Assembly: GCF_008868005.1 (NCBI RefSeq)
Contig: NZ_WAAO01000003.1
Location: forward strand, 310,001 to 374,000
Direction: 5' to 3'
Length of the DNA stretch: 64,000 bases
Origin: Microbacterium algeriense
Lineage (GTDB): Bacteria; Actinomycetota; Actinomycetes; Actinomycetales; Microbacteriaceae
Part shown: piece by piece, positions 30,790-39,153 of the stretch
Layout: each line of letters begins with the position of its first letter
How positions within the stretch are numbered: position 1 is the stretch's first letter
The notes under the pieces: model-generated
Database searches by the model: none
What the model was told of the DNA's origin: nothing
The model's input: the letters and a program-made list of their open reading frames with translations, nothing else
Position numbers and translations under genes: made by a program

Positions 30790-33384
30790 ATGACCACCGT
30801 CTCCGCGCCCCGGATCGAACACCATCGGGAGCCGTTCGGCATCGGCGAATCCCGTCCGCGTCTGAGCTGGACGCTGTCGGATGCACCGGAGGGCTGGCAC
30901 CAGGCGCGCTACGCCGTGACCGTGATCCGTCCGGGCGCCGAGGAGACGTTCGAGGTCGCTTCCGCCGAGCAGGTGCTCGTCCCGTGGCCGAGCCGCCCGC
31001 TGGGCTCCCGGGAACGGGTGGGCGTGCGCGTCGCGGTGCAGGGCGCCGACGGCGTGTGGTCCGCCGCCGGCCCGGAGACCCGCGTCGAGACCGGGCTGCT
31101 CCGCGCCGAGGACTGGACGGCGCGACCGGTCGGAGCCGATCTCGACGAGGACCCGGAGAGCGACGCCCGTCGCGCGACCCTGGTGCGCCGAGGGTTCCGC
31201 GTCGATGGAGAGGTCGCCGACGCCCGGCTCTACGCCAGCGCGCACGGCCTGTGCGAAGCCGAGGTCAACGGCCGCCGGGTCGGCTCGGACACCCTCTCTC
31301 CGGGCTGGACCGTCTATCGGTCGCGCCTCCGCTACTACACCTACGACGTGACGGACCTGCTCGCCGAGGGCGAGAACGCGATCGGGGCCTGGCTGGGCGA
31401 CGGCTGGTATCGCGGGCGGCTCGGCTGGCGCGGGGGCACCAGGAACATCTTCGGGAGCAACCTGTCGTTCCTCGGACAGCTGGAGATCACCTACACCGAC
31501 GGACGGCGGCAGACGGTCGCGTCCGATGCGACGTGGCGGGCGACGCTCTCGCCCATCCTGCGGTCAGGCATCTACGACGGCGAGGACTACGACGCCCGCC
31601 GGGAGATCCCCGACTGGTCGACGGGCTCTTTCGATGACAGCGGCTGGCTCCCGGTGAGCGTGCGCGCCCGCGACCCGCGCACGCTGGTGGCTCCCACGGG
31701 GCCTCCCGTCCGCATCACCGAGGAGGTGTCGCCGGTGGCCGTGCTCACCTCACCCAGCGGCGCGCGCATCCTCGATTTCGGACAGAACCTCGTCGGCCGC
31801 ATCCGCATCCGCGTCTCCGGTCCGTCCGGCGCCACCGTGTCGCTGCGCACGGCCGAGGTGCTGCAGGACGGCGAGCTCTACACGCGTCCGCTGCGCAGCG
31901 CGCGTTCCACGGACCATTACACGCTCGCCGGGAGACCGGAGGGCGAGGAGTGGGAGCCGCGATTCACGTTCCACGGGTTCCGGTACGCCGAGGTGTCGGG
32001 ATGGCCCGGTGACCTCGACGCCGACGCCGCAACGGGCGCGCTCACCGCCCGGGTCCTCCACACCGACCTCGAGCGGACCGGCTGGTTCGCGTGCTCCGAT
32101 CCGCTGGTCGAGCAGCTGCACCGCAACGTCGTCTGGGGCATGCGGGGAAACTTCGTCGACATCCCGACCGACTGCCCGCAGCGGGACGAGCGCGTCGGCT
32201 GGACCGGTGACATCCAGGTGTTCGGGCCGACGGCCGCGACGCTGTTCGATGTCGCCGGGATGCTGACGGGCTGGCTGCGGGACGTCGAAGCCGAGCAGCT
32301 TTCCGACGGGACGGTGCCGTGGTTCGTTCCGGTGATCCCCACGCACAAGGTGTGGTCGCCGATCCGGCCGGGCGCCGCCTGGGGCGATGTGGCGACGCTG
32401 CTGCCCTGGACCCTGTATCGGCGGTTCGGGGATGCCGGCGTGCTCGACGCGCAGTTCGACAGCGCCAGACGCTGGGTCGACAAGGTCGAGTCGGTGGCCG
32501 GAGCCGACCGCGTCTGGGACGAGGGCTTCCAGCTCGGGGATTGGCTCGACCCCGCGGCTCCCCCGCAGGATCCGGGCGCGGGGCGGACCGATCGCCACCT
32601 CGTCGCGACGGCGTACTTCGCGCGGTCGGCCCGGGCGGTCGCCGACATGGCCGGCGTGCTCGGTCTGGACGCGGAGGCCGCGCACTACGGCTCGCTCGCC
32701 GACGAGGTCACCGCCGCCTTCCGCGCCGCCTACGTCCGCCCGGACGGCACCATGACCTCGGACGCCCAGACCGCCTACGCGCTCGCCATCGTCTTCGACC
32801 TGCTCCCCGACGAGAAGCATCGCGCCACCGCAGGAGCCCGCCTCGCCGCCCTCGTGCGGGGTGCGGGCAACCGCATCGCGACGGGATTCGTCGGCACACC
32901 GCTGGTGTGCGACGCCCTCACCCTGACCGGACACGCCGACACCGCCTACGACCTGCTGCTGGAGCGGGAGTGTCCGTCGTGGCTGTACCAGGTGGTGCAG
33001 GGGGCGACCACGGTCTGGGAGCGGTGGGATGCGCTGCGCCCCGACGGCACCGTGAATCCCGGAACGATGACCTCGTTCAACCACTACGCCCTCGGAGCCG
33101 TGGCCGACTGGCTGCACCGCAGCGTGGCAGGGCTGGCCCCCGCCGAGCCGGGCTACCGCCGCATCCGCTTCGCCCCGCGGCCCGGCGGCGGTCTCACACG
33201 CGCCTCGGCACGACAGCGCACGCCCTATGGCGAAGCGGCCATCTCCTGGGAACTCCACGGCGATGAGCTCGCTGTCGACGTCGTCGTCCCGGTCGGGACC
33301 ACCGCCGAACTCGACCTGCCGGGTGCTGCCGTCGAGCAGCTCGGCCACGGTGCCCACACGAGGTCGGTGCGTCTGCCGCTCTGA
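30790..33384 (+). CDS. Alpha-L-rhamnosidase, GH78
   Basis: An 864-aa GH78 enzyme. It has N-terminal beta domains (residues 1-330; PRIEHHREPFGIGESRPRLS, LYASAHGLCEAEVNGRRVGS, DVTDLLAEGENAIGAWLGDG), the (alpha/alpha)6 catalytic domain (about 400-770) with DCPQRDERVGWTGDIQVF and DEGFQLGDWLDPAAPP, and a C-terminal beta domain (TRASARQRTPYGEAAISWEL). The acidic active-site residues are in the DERVGWTGD and QLGDWLD segments. There is no signal peptide, so it probably trims imported rhamnosides in the cytoplasm. It opens the rhamnose locus and supplies L-rhamnose to the isomerase pathway downstream. Confidence 0.94.
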   Translation: MTTVSAPRIEHHREPFGIGESRPRLSWTLSDAPEGWHQARYAVTVIRPGAEETFEVASAEQVLVPWPSRPLGSRERVGVRVAVQGADGVWSAAGPETRVETGLLRAEDWTARPVGADLDEDPESDARRATLVRRGFRVDGEVADARLYASAHGLCEAEVNGRRVGSDTLSPGWTVYRSRLRYYTYDVTDLLAEGENAIGAWLGDGWYRGRLGWRGGTRNIFGSNLSFLGQLEITYTDGRRQTVASDATWRATLSPILRSGIYDGEDYDARREIPDWSTGSFDDSGWLPVSVRARDPRTLVAPTGPPVRITEEVSPVAVLTSPSGARILDFGQNLVGRIRIRVSGPSGATVSLRTAEVLQDGELYTRPLRSARSTDHYTLAGRPEGEEWEPRFTFHGFRYAEVSGWPGDLDADAATGALTARVLHTDLERTGWFACSDPLVEQLHRNVVWGMRGNFVDIPTDCPQRDERVGWTGDIQVFGPTAATLFDVAGMLTGWLRDVEAEQLSDGTVPWFVPVIPTHKVWSPIRPGAAWGDVATLLPWTLYRRFGDAGVLDAQFDSARRWVDKVESVAGADRVWDEGFQLGDWLDPAAPPQDPGAGRTDRHLVATAYFARSARAVADMAGVLGLDAEAAHYGSLADEVTAAFRAAYVRPDGTMTSDAQTAYALAIVFDLLPDEKHRATAGARLAALVRGAGNRIATGFVGTPLVCDALTLTGHADTAYDLLLERECPSWLYQVVQGATTVWERWDALRPDGTVNPGTMTSFNHYALGAVADWLHRSVAGLAPAEPGYRRIRFAPRPGGGLTRASARQRTPYGEAAISWELHGDELAVDVVVPVGTTAELDLPGAAVEQLGHGAHTRSVRLPL

Positions 33385-33415
33385 TCGTCCGACGCCCCCG
33401 GTTCGTCGCGCGATC

Positions 33416-34423
33416 TCAGCCGGTCGTGGACTGTCGCACGACCAACTCGGGGCGGAAGCGCACCCGGCGCTCGTAGTCGCCGTCCGGATCGCTGATCGAC
33501 CGCAGCAGCAGCTCGACCGCAGTGCGACCGATCAGCTGCGCCGGCTGCCGTACGGAGGTCAGCGGGACGACGGTCGCGGTCGCGAAGTCGATGTCGTCGT
33601 AGCCGACGAGGGCGATGTCCTCCGGCACGCGCACGGTGCGGAGCATGGTCAGCGCCTGCAGCAGTCCGACGGCGAGCAGGTCGTTCGCGGCGAAGATCCC
33701 GTCCGGGCGCTCCCCCGCCGTCCGCGCCGCGATCTGCTCGCCCGCCTCCCGCCCGTGCAGGACCGTGAGGGCGGGCATCCGGATCACCTCCAGGCTCGCG
33801 CCGGGCACCTCATCGACAGCGCGTCGGGCGCCCTGGAGTCTGTTGGCGACCTGGGCGATCTCCGCGGGGCCGCCGACGAAGGCGAGCCGTCGGCGACCGA
33901 TGGCCAGCAGATGTCGGGCGGCGAGCAGGCCTCCTTCGACGTCGTCGACCGAGACGGAGCAGAACGCGGATCCGGGCACCTCGTGGTCCACGAGCACGAC
34001 CGGGGTGCCTGCCGCCTGCACGCGCACCAGCTTGTCGACGTCTTCGGAGGACGGGGTGATGAGCACGCCGTTGACCCGCTGCTCGCGGAACAGATCCAGA
34101 TAGTTGTCCTCGCGCGCGGGGTTCTCGTCGCTGTTGCCGAGCAGCACCGCGAGGAGGTCCTCGTCGGCGCGGGCCTCCGCGCCGCGCGCGACATCCGCGA
34201 AGAAGGGGTTGCCGGCGTCGGGGACGACGAGCCCGATGCTGCGGCTGCGCCCTGCGCGCAGTTGGCGCGCCGCGTCGTTGCGCACGAATCCGAGCTCGGC
34301 GATCACGGCCTGCACCCGGGTGACGGTCGCTGCCGCGACCTTGTCCGGCTGGTTCATGACGTTCGAGACCGTGCCGACCGACACTCCCGCCGCCGCCGCG
34401 ACGTCCCGTACGCTCACTGCCAC
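33416..34423 (-). CDS. LacI family regulator of L-rhamnose operon
   Basis: About 335 aa. The LacI HTH (residues 4-50) reads SVRDVAAAAGVSVGTVSNVM and the hinge VRNDAARQLRAG. A periplasmic-binding-like effector domain follows (about 60-330; SRSIGLVVPDAGNPFFADVA, GYDDIDFATATVVPLTSVRQ). The GTG at 34423 has GAGGAGCAGGT before it; the longer frame is not similar. It is divergent from the rhaM-rhaI-rhaD-rhaB genes, with the operator TGAAACGATTCA between. It is closely related to the LacI protein encoded at 45487, especially in the recognition helix, so they may share sites. Confidence 0.93.
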   Translation of the reverse strand: MAVSVRDVAAAAGVSVGTVSNVMNQPDKVAAATVTRVQAVIAELGFVRNDAARQLRAGRSRSIGLVVPDAGNPFFADVARGAEARADEDLLAVLLGNSDENPAREDNYLDLFREQRVNGVLITPSSEDVDKLVRVQAAGTPVVLVDHEVPGSAFCSVSVDDVEGGLLAARHLLAIGRRRLAFVGGPAEIAQVANRLQGARRAVDEVPGASLEVIRMPALTVLHGREAGEQIAARTAGERPDGIFAANDLLAVGLLQALTMLRTVRVPEDIALVGYDDIDFATATVVPLTSVRQPAQLIGRTAVELLLRSISDPDGDYERRVRFRPELVVRQSTTG

Positions 34424-34489
34424 ACCTGCTCCTCGCCGCTCTCGGATGCTGTCCGTGAGTGTACGGCACCTGCCAAGGGCGGCCCGATC

Positions 34490-34537
34490 TTGACGGGTGT
34501 GCGGGTCGCCGCATAGCATGGCGGTTGAAACGATTCA
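34490..34537 (+). promoter_or_regulatory. Rhamnose operon promoter with LacI operator
   Basis: TTGACG (34490-34495), 18-bp spacer, TAGCAT (34514-34519) form a good -35/-10 pair that predicts initiation near 34526. TGAAACGATTCA (34526-34537) begins at that point and is a near-perfect LacI palindrome around CG. Its core matches the perfect palindrome at 45383-45400. Confidence 0.65.
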
Positions 34538-34567
34538 TGCCACAGGAGTCAGAAAGGCGGAGGCATC

Positions 34568-34948
34568 ATGGAGCGCATCGGCTTCCAGCTGACGATCCGT
34601 CCCGAGCTGCTCGACGAATACCTCGAACGCCATGCCCCCGTATGGCCGGAGATGCTGGCCGAGATCGCTCGCGCCGGCCGGCGCAACTACACCCTGTTCC
34701 TCGGCGAGTGCGGCACGCTCTTCGGCTACTACGAGACCGATGACGACGCCGCCGCGCAGGCGCACCTCGCCGCATCGCCGATCGCCGCCCGCTGGGAAGC
34801 CGAGATGAGCAGGTTCTTCGTCGATCTCGACGGCCGCCCCGACCAGGCGGCCACCCCCCTCACCGAGGTGTTCCACCTCGAAGACCAGCTCGCCGCCGTC
34901 GGCGAGACCGCCCTCATCCGCATCGACGACGAAAGCAGCGCACCGTGA
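34568..34948 (+). CDS. rhaM: L-rhamnose mutarotase
   Basis: A 126-aa RhaM/RhaU-type protein that interconverts alpha- and beta-L-rhamnopyranose. Conserved segments include the N-terminal RIGFQLTIRPELLDEYLERH with HAPVWPEMLAEI, NYTLFLGECGTLFGYYE and PIAARWEAEMSRFF. The catalytic His lies in RHAPVWPEM. It is a little longer than the 104-aa E. coli form because of a C-terminal tail. AGAAAGGCGGAGG supports the start. It is the first gene of the rhamnose operon and overlaps rhaI by 4 bp. Confidence 0.93.
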   Translation: MERIGFQLTIRPELLDEYLERHAPVWPEMLAEIARAGRRNYTLFLGECGTLFGYYETDDDAAAQAHLAASPIAARWEAEMSRFFVDLDGRPDQAATPLTEVFHLEDQLAAVGETALIRIDDESSAP

Positions 34949-36111
34949 GCATCCTCTCCCCCGACACCCTCGCAGAGCTCGAGAAGCAGAGCATCGAGCT
35001 GCCCAGCTGGGCGTTCGGCAACTCCGGGACCCGATTCAAGGTCTTCGGAACCCCCGGCACTCCCCGCGACCCGTACGAGAAGATCGCCGACGCGGCGCAG
35101 GTCAACGCCTACACCGCCCTCGCCCCCTCCGTCGCGCTGCACATCCCGTGGGACCTGGTCGACTCGTTCGACGATCTGCGCAAGCACGCCGAGGACCACG
35201 GCGTCACCCTCGGCACGGTCAACTCCAACACGTTCCAGGACGACGACTACAAGTTCGGCGCCCTCACCCATGAAGACCCGGCGATCCGACGGAAGGCCAT
35301 CGATCACCACCTCGCGTGCATCGACGTCATGGATGCGACGGGCAGTCGCGACCTCAAGATCTGGCTCGCGGAAGGCTCGAACTACCCGGGTCAGGCCGAC
35401 CTGCGCGGACGCCAGGACCGACTGCAGGAGTCGCTGGAGAAGATCTACGCCCGACTCGGCGACGATCAGCGCCTCGTGCTGGAGTACAAGTTCTTCGAGC
35501 CGGCGTTCTACCACACCGATGTTCCGGACTGGGGCACCTCGTACGCCCAGGTCAGCGCCCTGGGAGACAAGGCCATGGTGTGCCTCGACACCGGCCACCA
35601 CGCTCCCGGCACGAACATCGAGTTCATCGTGATGCAGTTGCTGCGCCTCGGCAAGCTCGGGTCGTTCGACTTCAACTCGCGCTTCTACGCCGACGACGAC
35701 CTGATCGTCGGCGCGGCCGATCCGTTCCAGCTCTTCCGCATCCTGTTCGAGGTCATCCGCGGTGGCGGCCTCAACAACCCCGACGTGGCGTTCATGCTGG
35801 ATCAGTGCCACAACGTCGAGGACAAGATCCCGGGTCAGATCCGCTCCGTGCTGAACGTGCAGGAGATGACCGCGCGCGCTCTGCTCGTCGACCGGGACGC
35901 GCTCACCGCCGCCCAGAAGTCGGGCGATGTGCTCGCCGCCAACGCCGTGTTCATGGATGCGTTCTACACGGACGTGCGTCCGGCGCTGGCGCAGTGGCGC
36001 GAGTCGCGCGGACTCGCGGCCGACCCGATGGCCGCGTACGCCGCATCCGGTTACCAGCAGCGGATCGCCGAGGAGCGCGTCGGCGGCGTGCAGGCCGGAT
36101 GGGGTGCCTGA
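34945..36111 (+). CDS. rhaI: L-rhamnose isomerase (RhaI type)
   Basis: A 388-aa TIM-barrel aldose-ketose isomerase that converts L-rhamnose to L-rhamnulose. It is the RhaI (Pseudomonas stutzeri/actinobacterial) type rather than the E. coli RhaA type. Metal-binding and catalytic segments are KIWLAEGSNYPGQADLRGRQ, LEYKFFEPAFYHTDVPDWGT, CLDTGHHAPGTNIEF, SFDFNSRFYADDDLIVGAAD and FMLDQCHNVEDKIPGQI. The start is a GTG inside the rhaM stop (GTGA). It is followed four bases later by an esterase gene. Confidence 0.95.
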   Translation: MSILSPDTLAELEKQSIELPSWAFGNSGTRFKVFGTPGTPRDPYEKIADAAQVNAYTALAPSVALHIPWDLVDSFDDLRKHAEDHGVTLGTVNSNTFQDDDYKFGALTHEDPAIRRKAIDHHLACIDVMDATGSRDLKIWLAEGSNYPGQADLRGRQDRLQESLEKIYARLGDDQRLVLEYKFFEPAFYHTDVPDWGTSYAQVSALGDKAMVCLDTGHHAPGTNIEFIVMQLLRLGKLGSFDFNSRFYADDDLIVGAADPFQLFRILFEVIRGGGLNNPDVAFMLDQCHNVEDKIPGQIRSVLNVQEMTARALLVDRDALTAAQKSGDVLAANAVFMDAFYTDVRPALAQWRESRGLAADPMAAYAASGYQQRIAEERVGGVQAGWGA

Positions 36112-36115
36112 TCCG

Positions 36116-36964
36116 ATGACCGCACCCGACATCGCCGACCACATCGTCGACGGTCCGCACGGGCCCCTCCGCATCCGCGTCTACACGCCCGAAGCGCCGA
36201 ACGGCCTCGGCCTGGTGTGGGCGCACGGCGGCGGCTTCGCGGGCGGCGATCTCGACATGCCGGAGGCCGACGCGGTCGCCAGAGCCTTCGCGGATCGCGG
36301 CATCGTGGTCGCCAGCGTCGACTACCGCCTGGCGCCGATGACCGCGGACTGGACCACGCGCCTCGGCTCTCCCGAACGCGGCGGCACGCACTACCCCGTC
36401 CCGCATGACGAGGTCGTCGCGGCATTCCGCTGGGCGTCCACGTCGAGCAGGGCACCCCGCGGGTGGGCGATCGGCGGAGCGAGCGCGGGAGGCAACCTCG
36501 CCACCGGCGCCGCGCTCCGTCTGGTCCACGAGCAGGGTCCGACACCCGCCCTCGTCGTGCTCGCCTACCCGACTCTCCAGGCCGTGCAGGATGCCCCCGA
36601 CGCCGATCTGCGCGCCCTGCTGGATGCGGATCCGGCGGCCGACGTGTTCACTCCGGATTTCGTGCGCGGCATGTACGAGAACTACCTCGGGGGCGACACC
36701 GACGGCGCTGAGATCTACGCCGTTCCCGGCGTCGCGGAGCCGAAGGATCTCGCCGGCTTCCCACCGACGATCATGATCAACGACGAGACCGACGAGCTGC
36801 GGGTCTCCGGCGAGGCGTTCGCCCGCACCCTGACGTCAGCGGGCGCCGAGGTGACCGTGGCGGTCGAGCCCGGCACCACGCACGGCCACCTCAACCGTCC
36901 CACCGAGCCGGCCTTCGCCAGGACGATCGAGCAGTTCGCCGCTCGCATCCTGCAACTCCCCTGA
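36116..36964 (+). CDS. Alpha/beta hydrolase, HSL-type esterase, in rhamnose operon
   Basis: A 282-aa carboxylesterase-like hydrolase. The oxyanion motif HGGGF (residues 38-42), the nucleophile elbow GGASAGG and the acid/His segments INDETDELRVSG and THGHLNRP place it in the hormone-sensitive-lipase-like branch. No signal peptide is present, so it is cytoplasmic. It begins four bases after rhaI and comes before rhaD, so it is in the operon. It may remove acetyl or other acyl groups from rhamnose-containing substrates after import; this is inferred from context only. Confidence 0.88.
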   Translation: MTAPDIADHIVDGPHGPLRIRVYTPEAPNGLGLVWAHGGGFAGGDLDMPEADAVARAFADRGIVVASVDYRLAPMTADWTTRLGSPERGGTHYPVPHDEVVAAFRWASTSSRAPRGWAIGGASAGGNLATGAALRLVHEQGPTPALVVLAYPTLQAVQDAPDADLRALLDADPAADVFTPDFVRGMYENYLGGDTDGAEIYAVPGVAEPKDLAGFPPTIMINDETDELRVSGEAFARTLTSAGAEVTVAVEPGTTHGHLNRPTEPAFARTIEQFAARILQLP

Positions 36965-37010
36965 CTCCCAGCCGCACCTGGGCACCTTCTCCCACGAACC
37001 GAGGACTCGC

Positions 37011-39047
37011 ATGACCACCCCCACCGCTGCCGAACTGATCGCCCGCTCGAACCGCCTGGGCGCCGACCCGAAGAACACCAACTACGCCGGAGGGAACACC
37101 TCCGCCAAGGGCACGGCCACCGATCCCGTGACGGGGCAGCCCGTCGAGCTGCTCTGGGTCAAGGGCTCCGGCGGCGACCTCGGCACGCTGACCGAGAGCG
37201 GACTCGCGGTGCTCCGCCTCGACAGGATGCGGGCCCTCGTCGACGTCTACCCCGGGGTCGACCGCGAAGACGAGATGGTCGCGGCGTTCGACTACTGCCT
37301 GCACGGCAAGGGCGGCGCCGCCCCGTCGATCGACACCGCGATGCACGGACTCGTGGACGCCGCGCACGTCGACCACCTGCACCCCGACTCCGGCATCGCG
37401 ATCGCCACCGCCGCCGACGGCGAAGCACTGACCACGACGATCTTCGGCGACAAGGTGGTCTGGGTGCCCTGGCGGCGTCCCGGCTTCCAGCTCGGCCTCG
37501 ACATCGCCGCGATCAAGAAGGCGAACCCGCAGGCCATCGGCTGCATCCTCGGCGGTCACGGGATCACGGCGTGGGGCGACACCTCCGCGGACGCCGAGAC
37601 CAACTCCCTCTGGATCATCGACACTGCGGCGGAGTACATCGCCGAGCACGGGAAGGACGCTCCGTTCGGCGCCGTGCGGACGGGCTTCGAGGCGCTTCCG
37701 GAAGCGCTGCGGCGCGAGCGCGCGGCAGCCCTCGCCGGCACGATCCGCGGCATCGCCTCCACCGACAAGCCCATGGTGGGCCACTACACCGACTCCCCGG
37801 AGGTGCTCGACTTCCTCGCCTCCGAGAAGGCCCCGGCGCTGGCCGCGCTCGGCACGAGCTGCCCCGATCACTTCCTGCGCACCAAGGTGAAGCCGCTGAT
37901 CCTCGACCTCCCGGCGAGCGCGAGCGTCGAGGAGCAGATCGCGCGTCTGCACGACCTGCACGAGCAGTATCGCGCCGACTACCAGGCGTACTACGACGCG
38001 CATGCCACGGCCGACTCGCCCGCCATCCGGGGCGCCGACCCGCTCATCGTGCTCGTCCCCGGCGTCGGCATGTTCTCCTACGGAGCGAACAAGCAGACCG
38101 CCCGCGTGGCCGGCGAGTTCTACGTGAACGCCATCAACGTCATGCGCGGTGCCGAGGCGCTGTCGACCTACTCCCCGATCTCGGACGCCGAGAAGTTCCG
38201 CATCGAGTACTGGGCGCTGGAGGAGGCCAAGCTGCAGCGGATGCCGAAGCCGAAGTCGCACCAGGGACGCATCGCGTTCGTGACGGGCGCCGCTTCGGGA
38301 ATCGGCAAGGCGATCGCCACGCGCCTCGCCGCGGAGGGAGCCTGCGTCGTCGTCGCCGACCTCGACCTCGAGAAGGCGCGGGCCGCCGCGGCTGAGCTGG
38401 GGAGCGCCGACGTCGCGATCGGAGTGGCCGCGAACGTCGCGGACGCGGATGCCGTGCAGGCAGCCCTCGACGAGGCGGTCCTCGCCTTCGGCGGCGTCGA
38501 CCTCGTCGTCAACAACGCCGGATTGTCGCTGTCGAAGCCGCTGCTGGAGACGACCGAGAAGGACTGGGACCTGCAGCACGACGTGATGGCGAAGGGATCC
38601 TTCCTGGTGTCGAAGGCCGCCGCCCGCGTGCTCATCGACCAGAAGCTCGGCGGCGACATCATCTACATCTCTTCGAAGAACTCCGTCTTCGCCGGCCCGA
38701 ACAACATCGCCTACTCCGCCACCAAGGCCGACCAGGCCCACCAGGTGCGCCTCCTCGCGGTCGAGCTGGGCGAGTTCGGCATCCGCGTGAACGGCATCAA
38801 CCCCGACGGCGTCGTGCGCGGTTCCGGCATCTTCGCCTCGGGCTGGGGCGCCAACCGCGCCGCGACGTACGGCGTGAAGGAAGAGGACCTCGGCCAGTTC
38901 TACGCCAACCGCACGATCCTCAAGCGCGAGGTCGTGCCGGAGAACGTCGCGGACGCGGTCTACGTGCTCACGGGCCCCGAGCTCAGCCGCACCACGGGCC
39001 TGCACATCCCCGTCGACTCCGGCGTCGCCGCGGCCTTCCTCCGATGA
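37011..39047 (+). CDS. rhaD: Bifunctional rhamnulose-1-phosphate aldolase / L-lactaldehyde dehydrogenase
   Basis: A 678-aa fusion. The N-terminal class II aldolase domain (residues 1-370) has zinc-binding HVDHLHPDSG and the GGHGITAWG segment; it splits L-rhamnulose 1-phosphate into DHAP and L-lactaldehyde. The C-terminal SDR domain (about 420-678) has TGAASGIGKAIA, VVNNAGLSLS, IYISSKNS and YSATKADQ, and oxidises lactaldehyde to lactate. This fusion (RhaE/RhaEW-like) is typical of actinobacteria and Bacillus. The ATG is preceded by GAGGACTCGC. It is followed by rhamnulokinase after a 106-bp inverted-repeat gap. Confidence 0.95.
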   Translation: MTTPTAAELIARSNRLGADPKNTNYAGGNTSAKGTATDPVTGQPVELLWVKGSGGDLGTLTESGLAVLRLDRMRALVDVYPGVDREDEMVAAFDYCLHGKGGAAPSIDTAMHGLVDAAHVDHLHPDSGIAIATAADGEALTTTIFGDKVVWVPWRRPGFQLGLDIAAIKKANPQAIGCILGGHGITAWGDTSADAETNSLWIIDTAAEYIAEHGKDAPFGAVRTGFEALPEALRRERAAALAGTIRGIASTDKPMVGHYTDSPEVLDFLASEKAPALAALGTSCPDHFLRTKVKPLILDLPASASVEEQIARLHDLHEQYRADYQAYYDAHATADSPAIRGADPLIVLVPGVGMFSYGANKQTARVAGEFYVNAINVMRGAEALSTYSPISDAEKFRIEYWALEEAKLQRMPKPKSHQGRIAFVTGAASGIGKAIATRLAAEGACVVVADLDLEKARAAAAELGSADVAIGVAANVADADAVQAALDEAVLAFGGVDLVVNNAGLSLSKPLLETTEKDWDLQHDVMAKGSFLVSKAAARVLIDQKLGGDIIYISSKNSVFAGPNNIAYSATKADQAHQVRLLAVELGEFGIRVNGINPDGVVRGSGIFASGWGANRAATYGVKEEDLGQFYANRTILKREVVPENVADAVYVLTGPELSRTTGLHIPVDSGVAAAFLR

Positions 39048-39077
39048 TCACCCTCCACCGAGCGCACGGGAACCCGC

Positions 39078-39136
39078 CGAGTGCACGGCCTGCGCTCGCG
39101 GCGAAGCCGTGCGCTCGACGGGATGCCGTGCACTCG
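39078..39136. repeat. Inverted repeat between rhaD and rhaB
   Basis: CGAGTGCACGGC (39078-39089) and GCCGTGCACTCG (39125-39136) are perfect 12-bp arms with 35 bp between them. Inside are further related units (GCGCTCGCGGCG, GCCGTGCGCTCGACGG). It may be an attenuator between rhaD and rhaB or a repeat element. Confidence 0.55.
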
Positions 39137-39153
39137 AGCGCAGGGCGCGGGGC

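Noticed and set aside
36891..39005. A 704-codon antisense frame over the rhamnose aldolase/dehydrogenase gene
   Set aside because: Rich in Arg/Val/Gly/His with no domain; it is the complement-frame shadow of rhaD, whose sense protein is clearly a real bifunctional enzyme.
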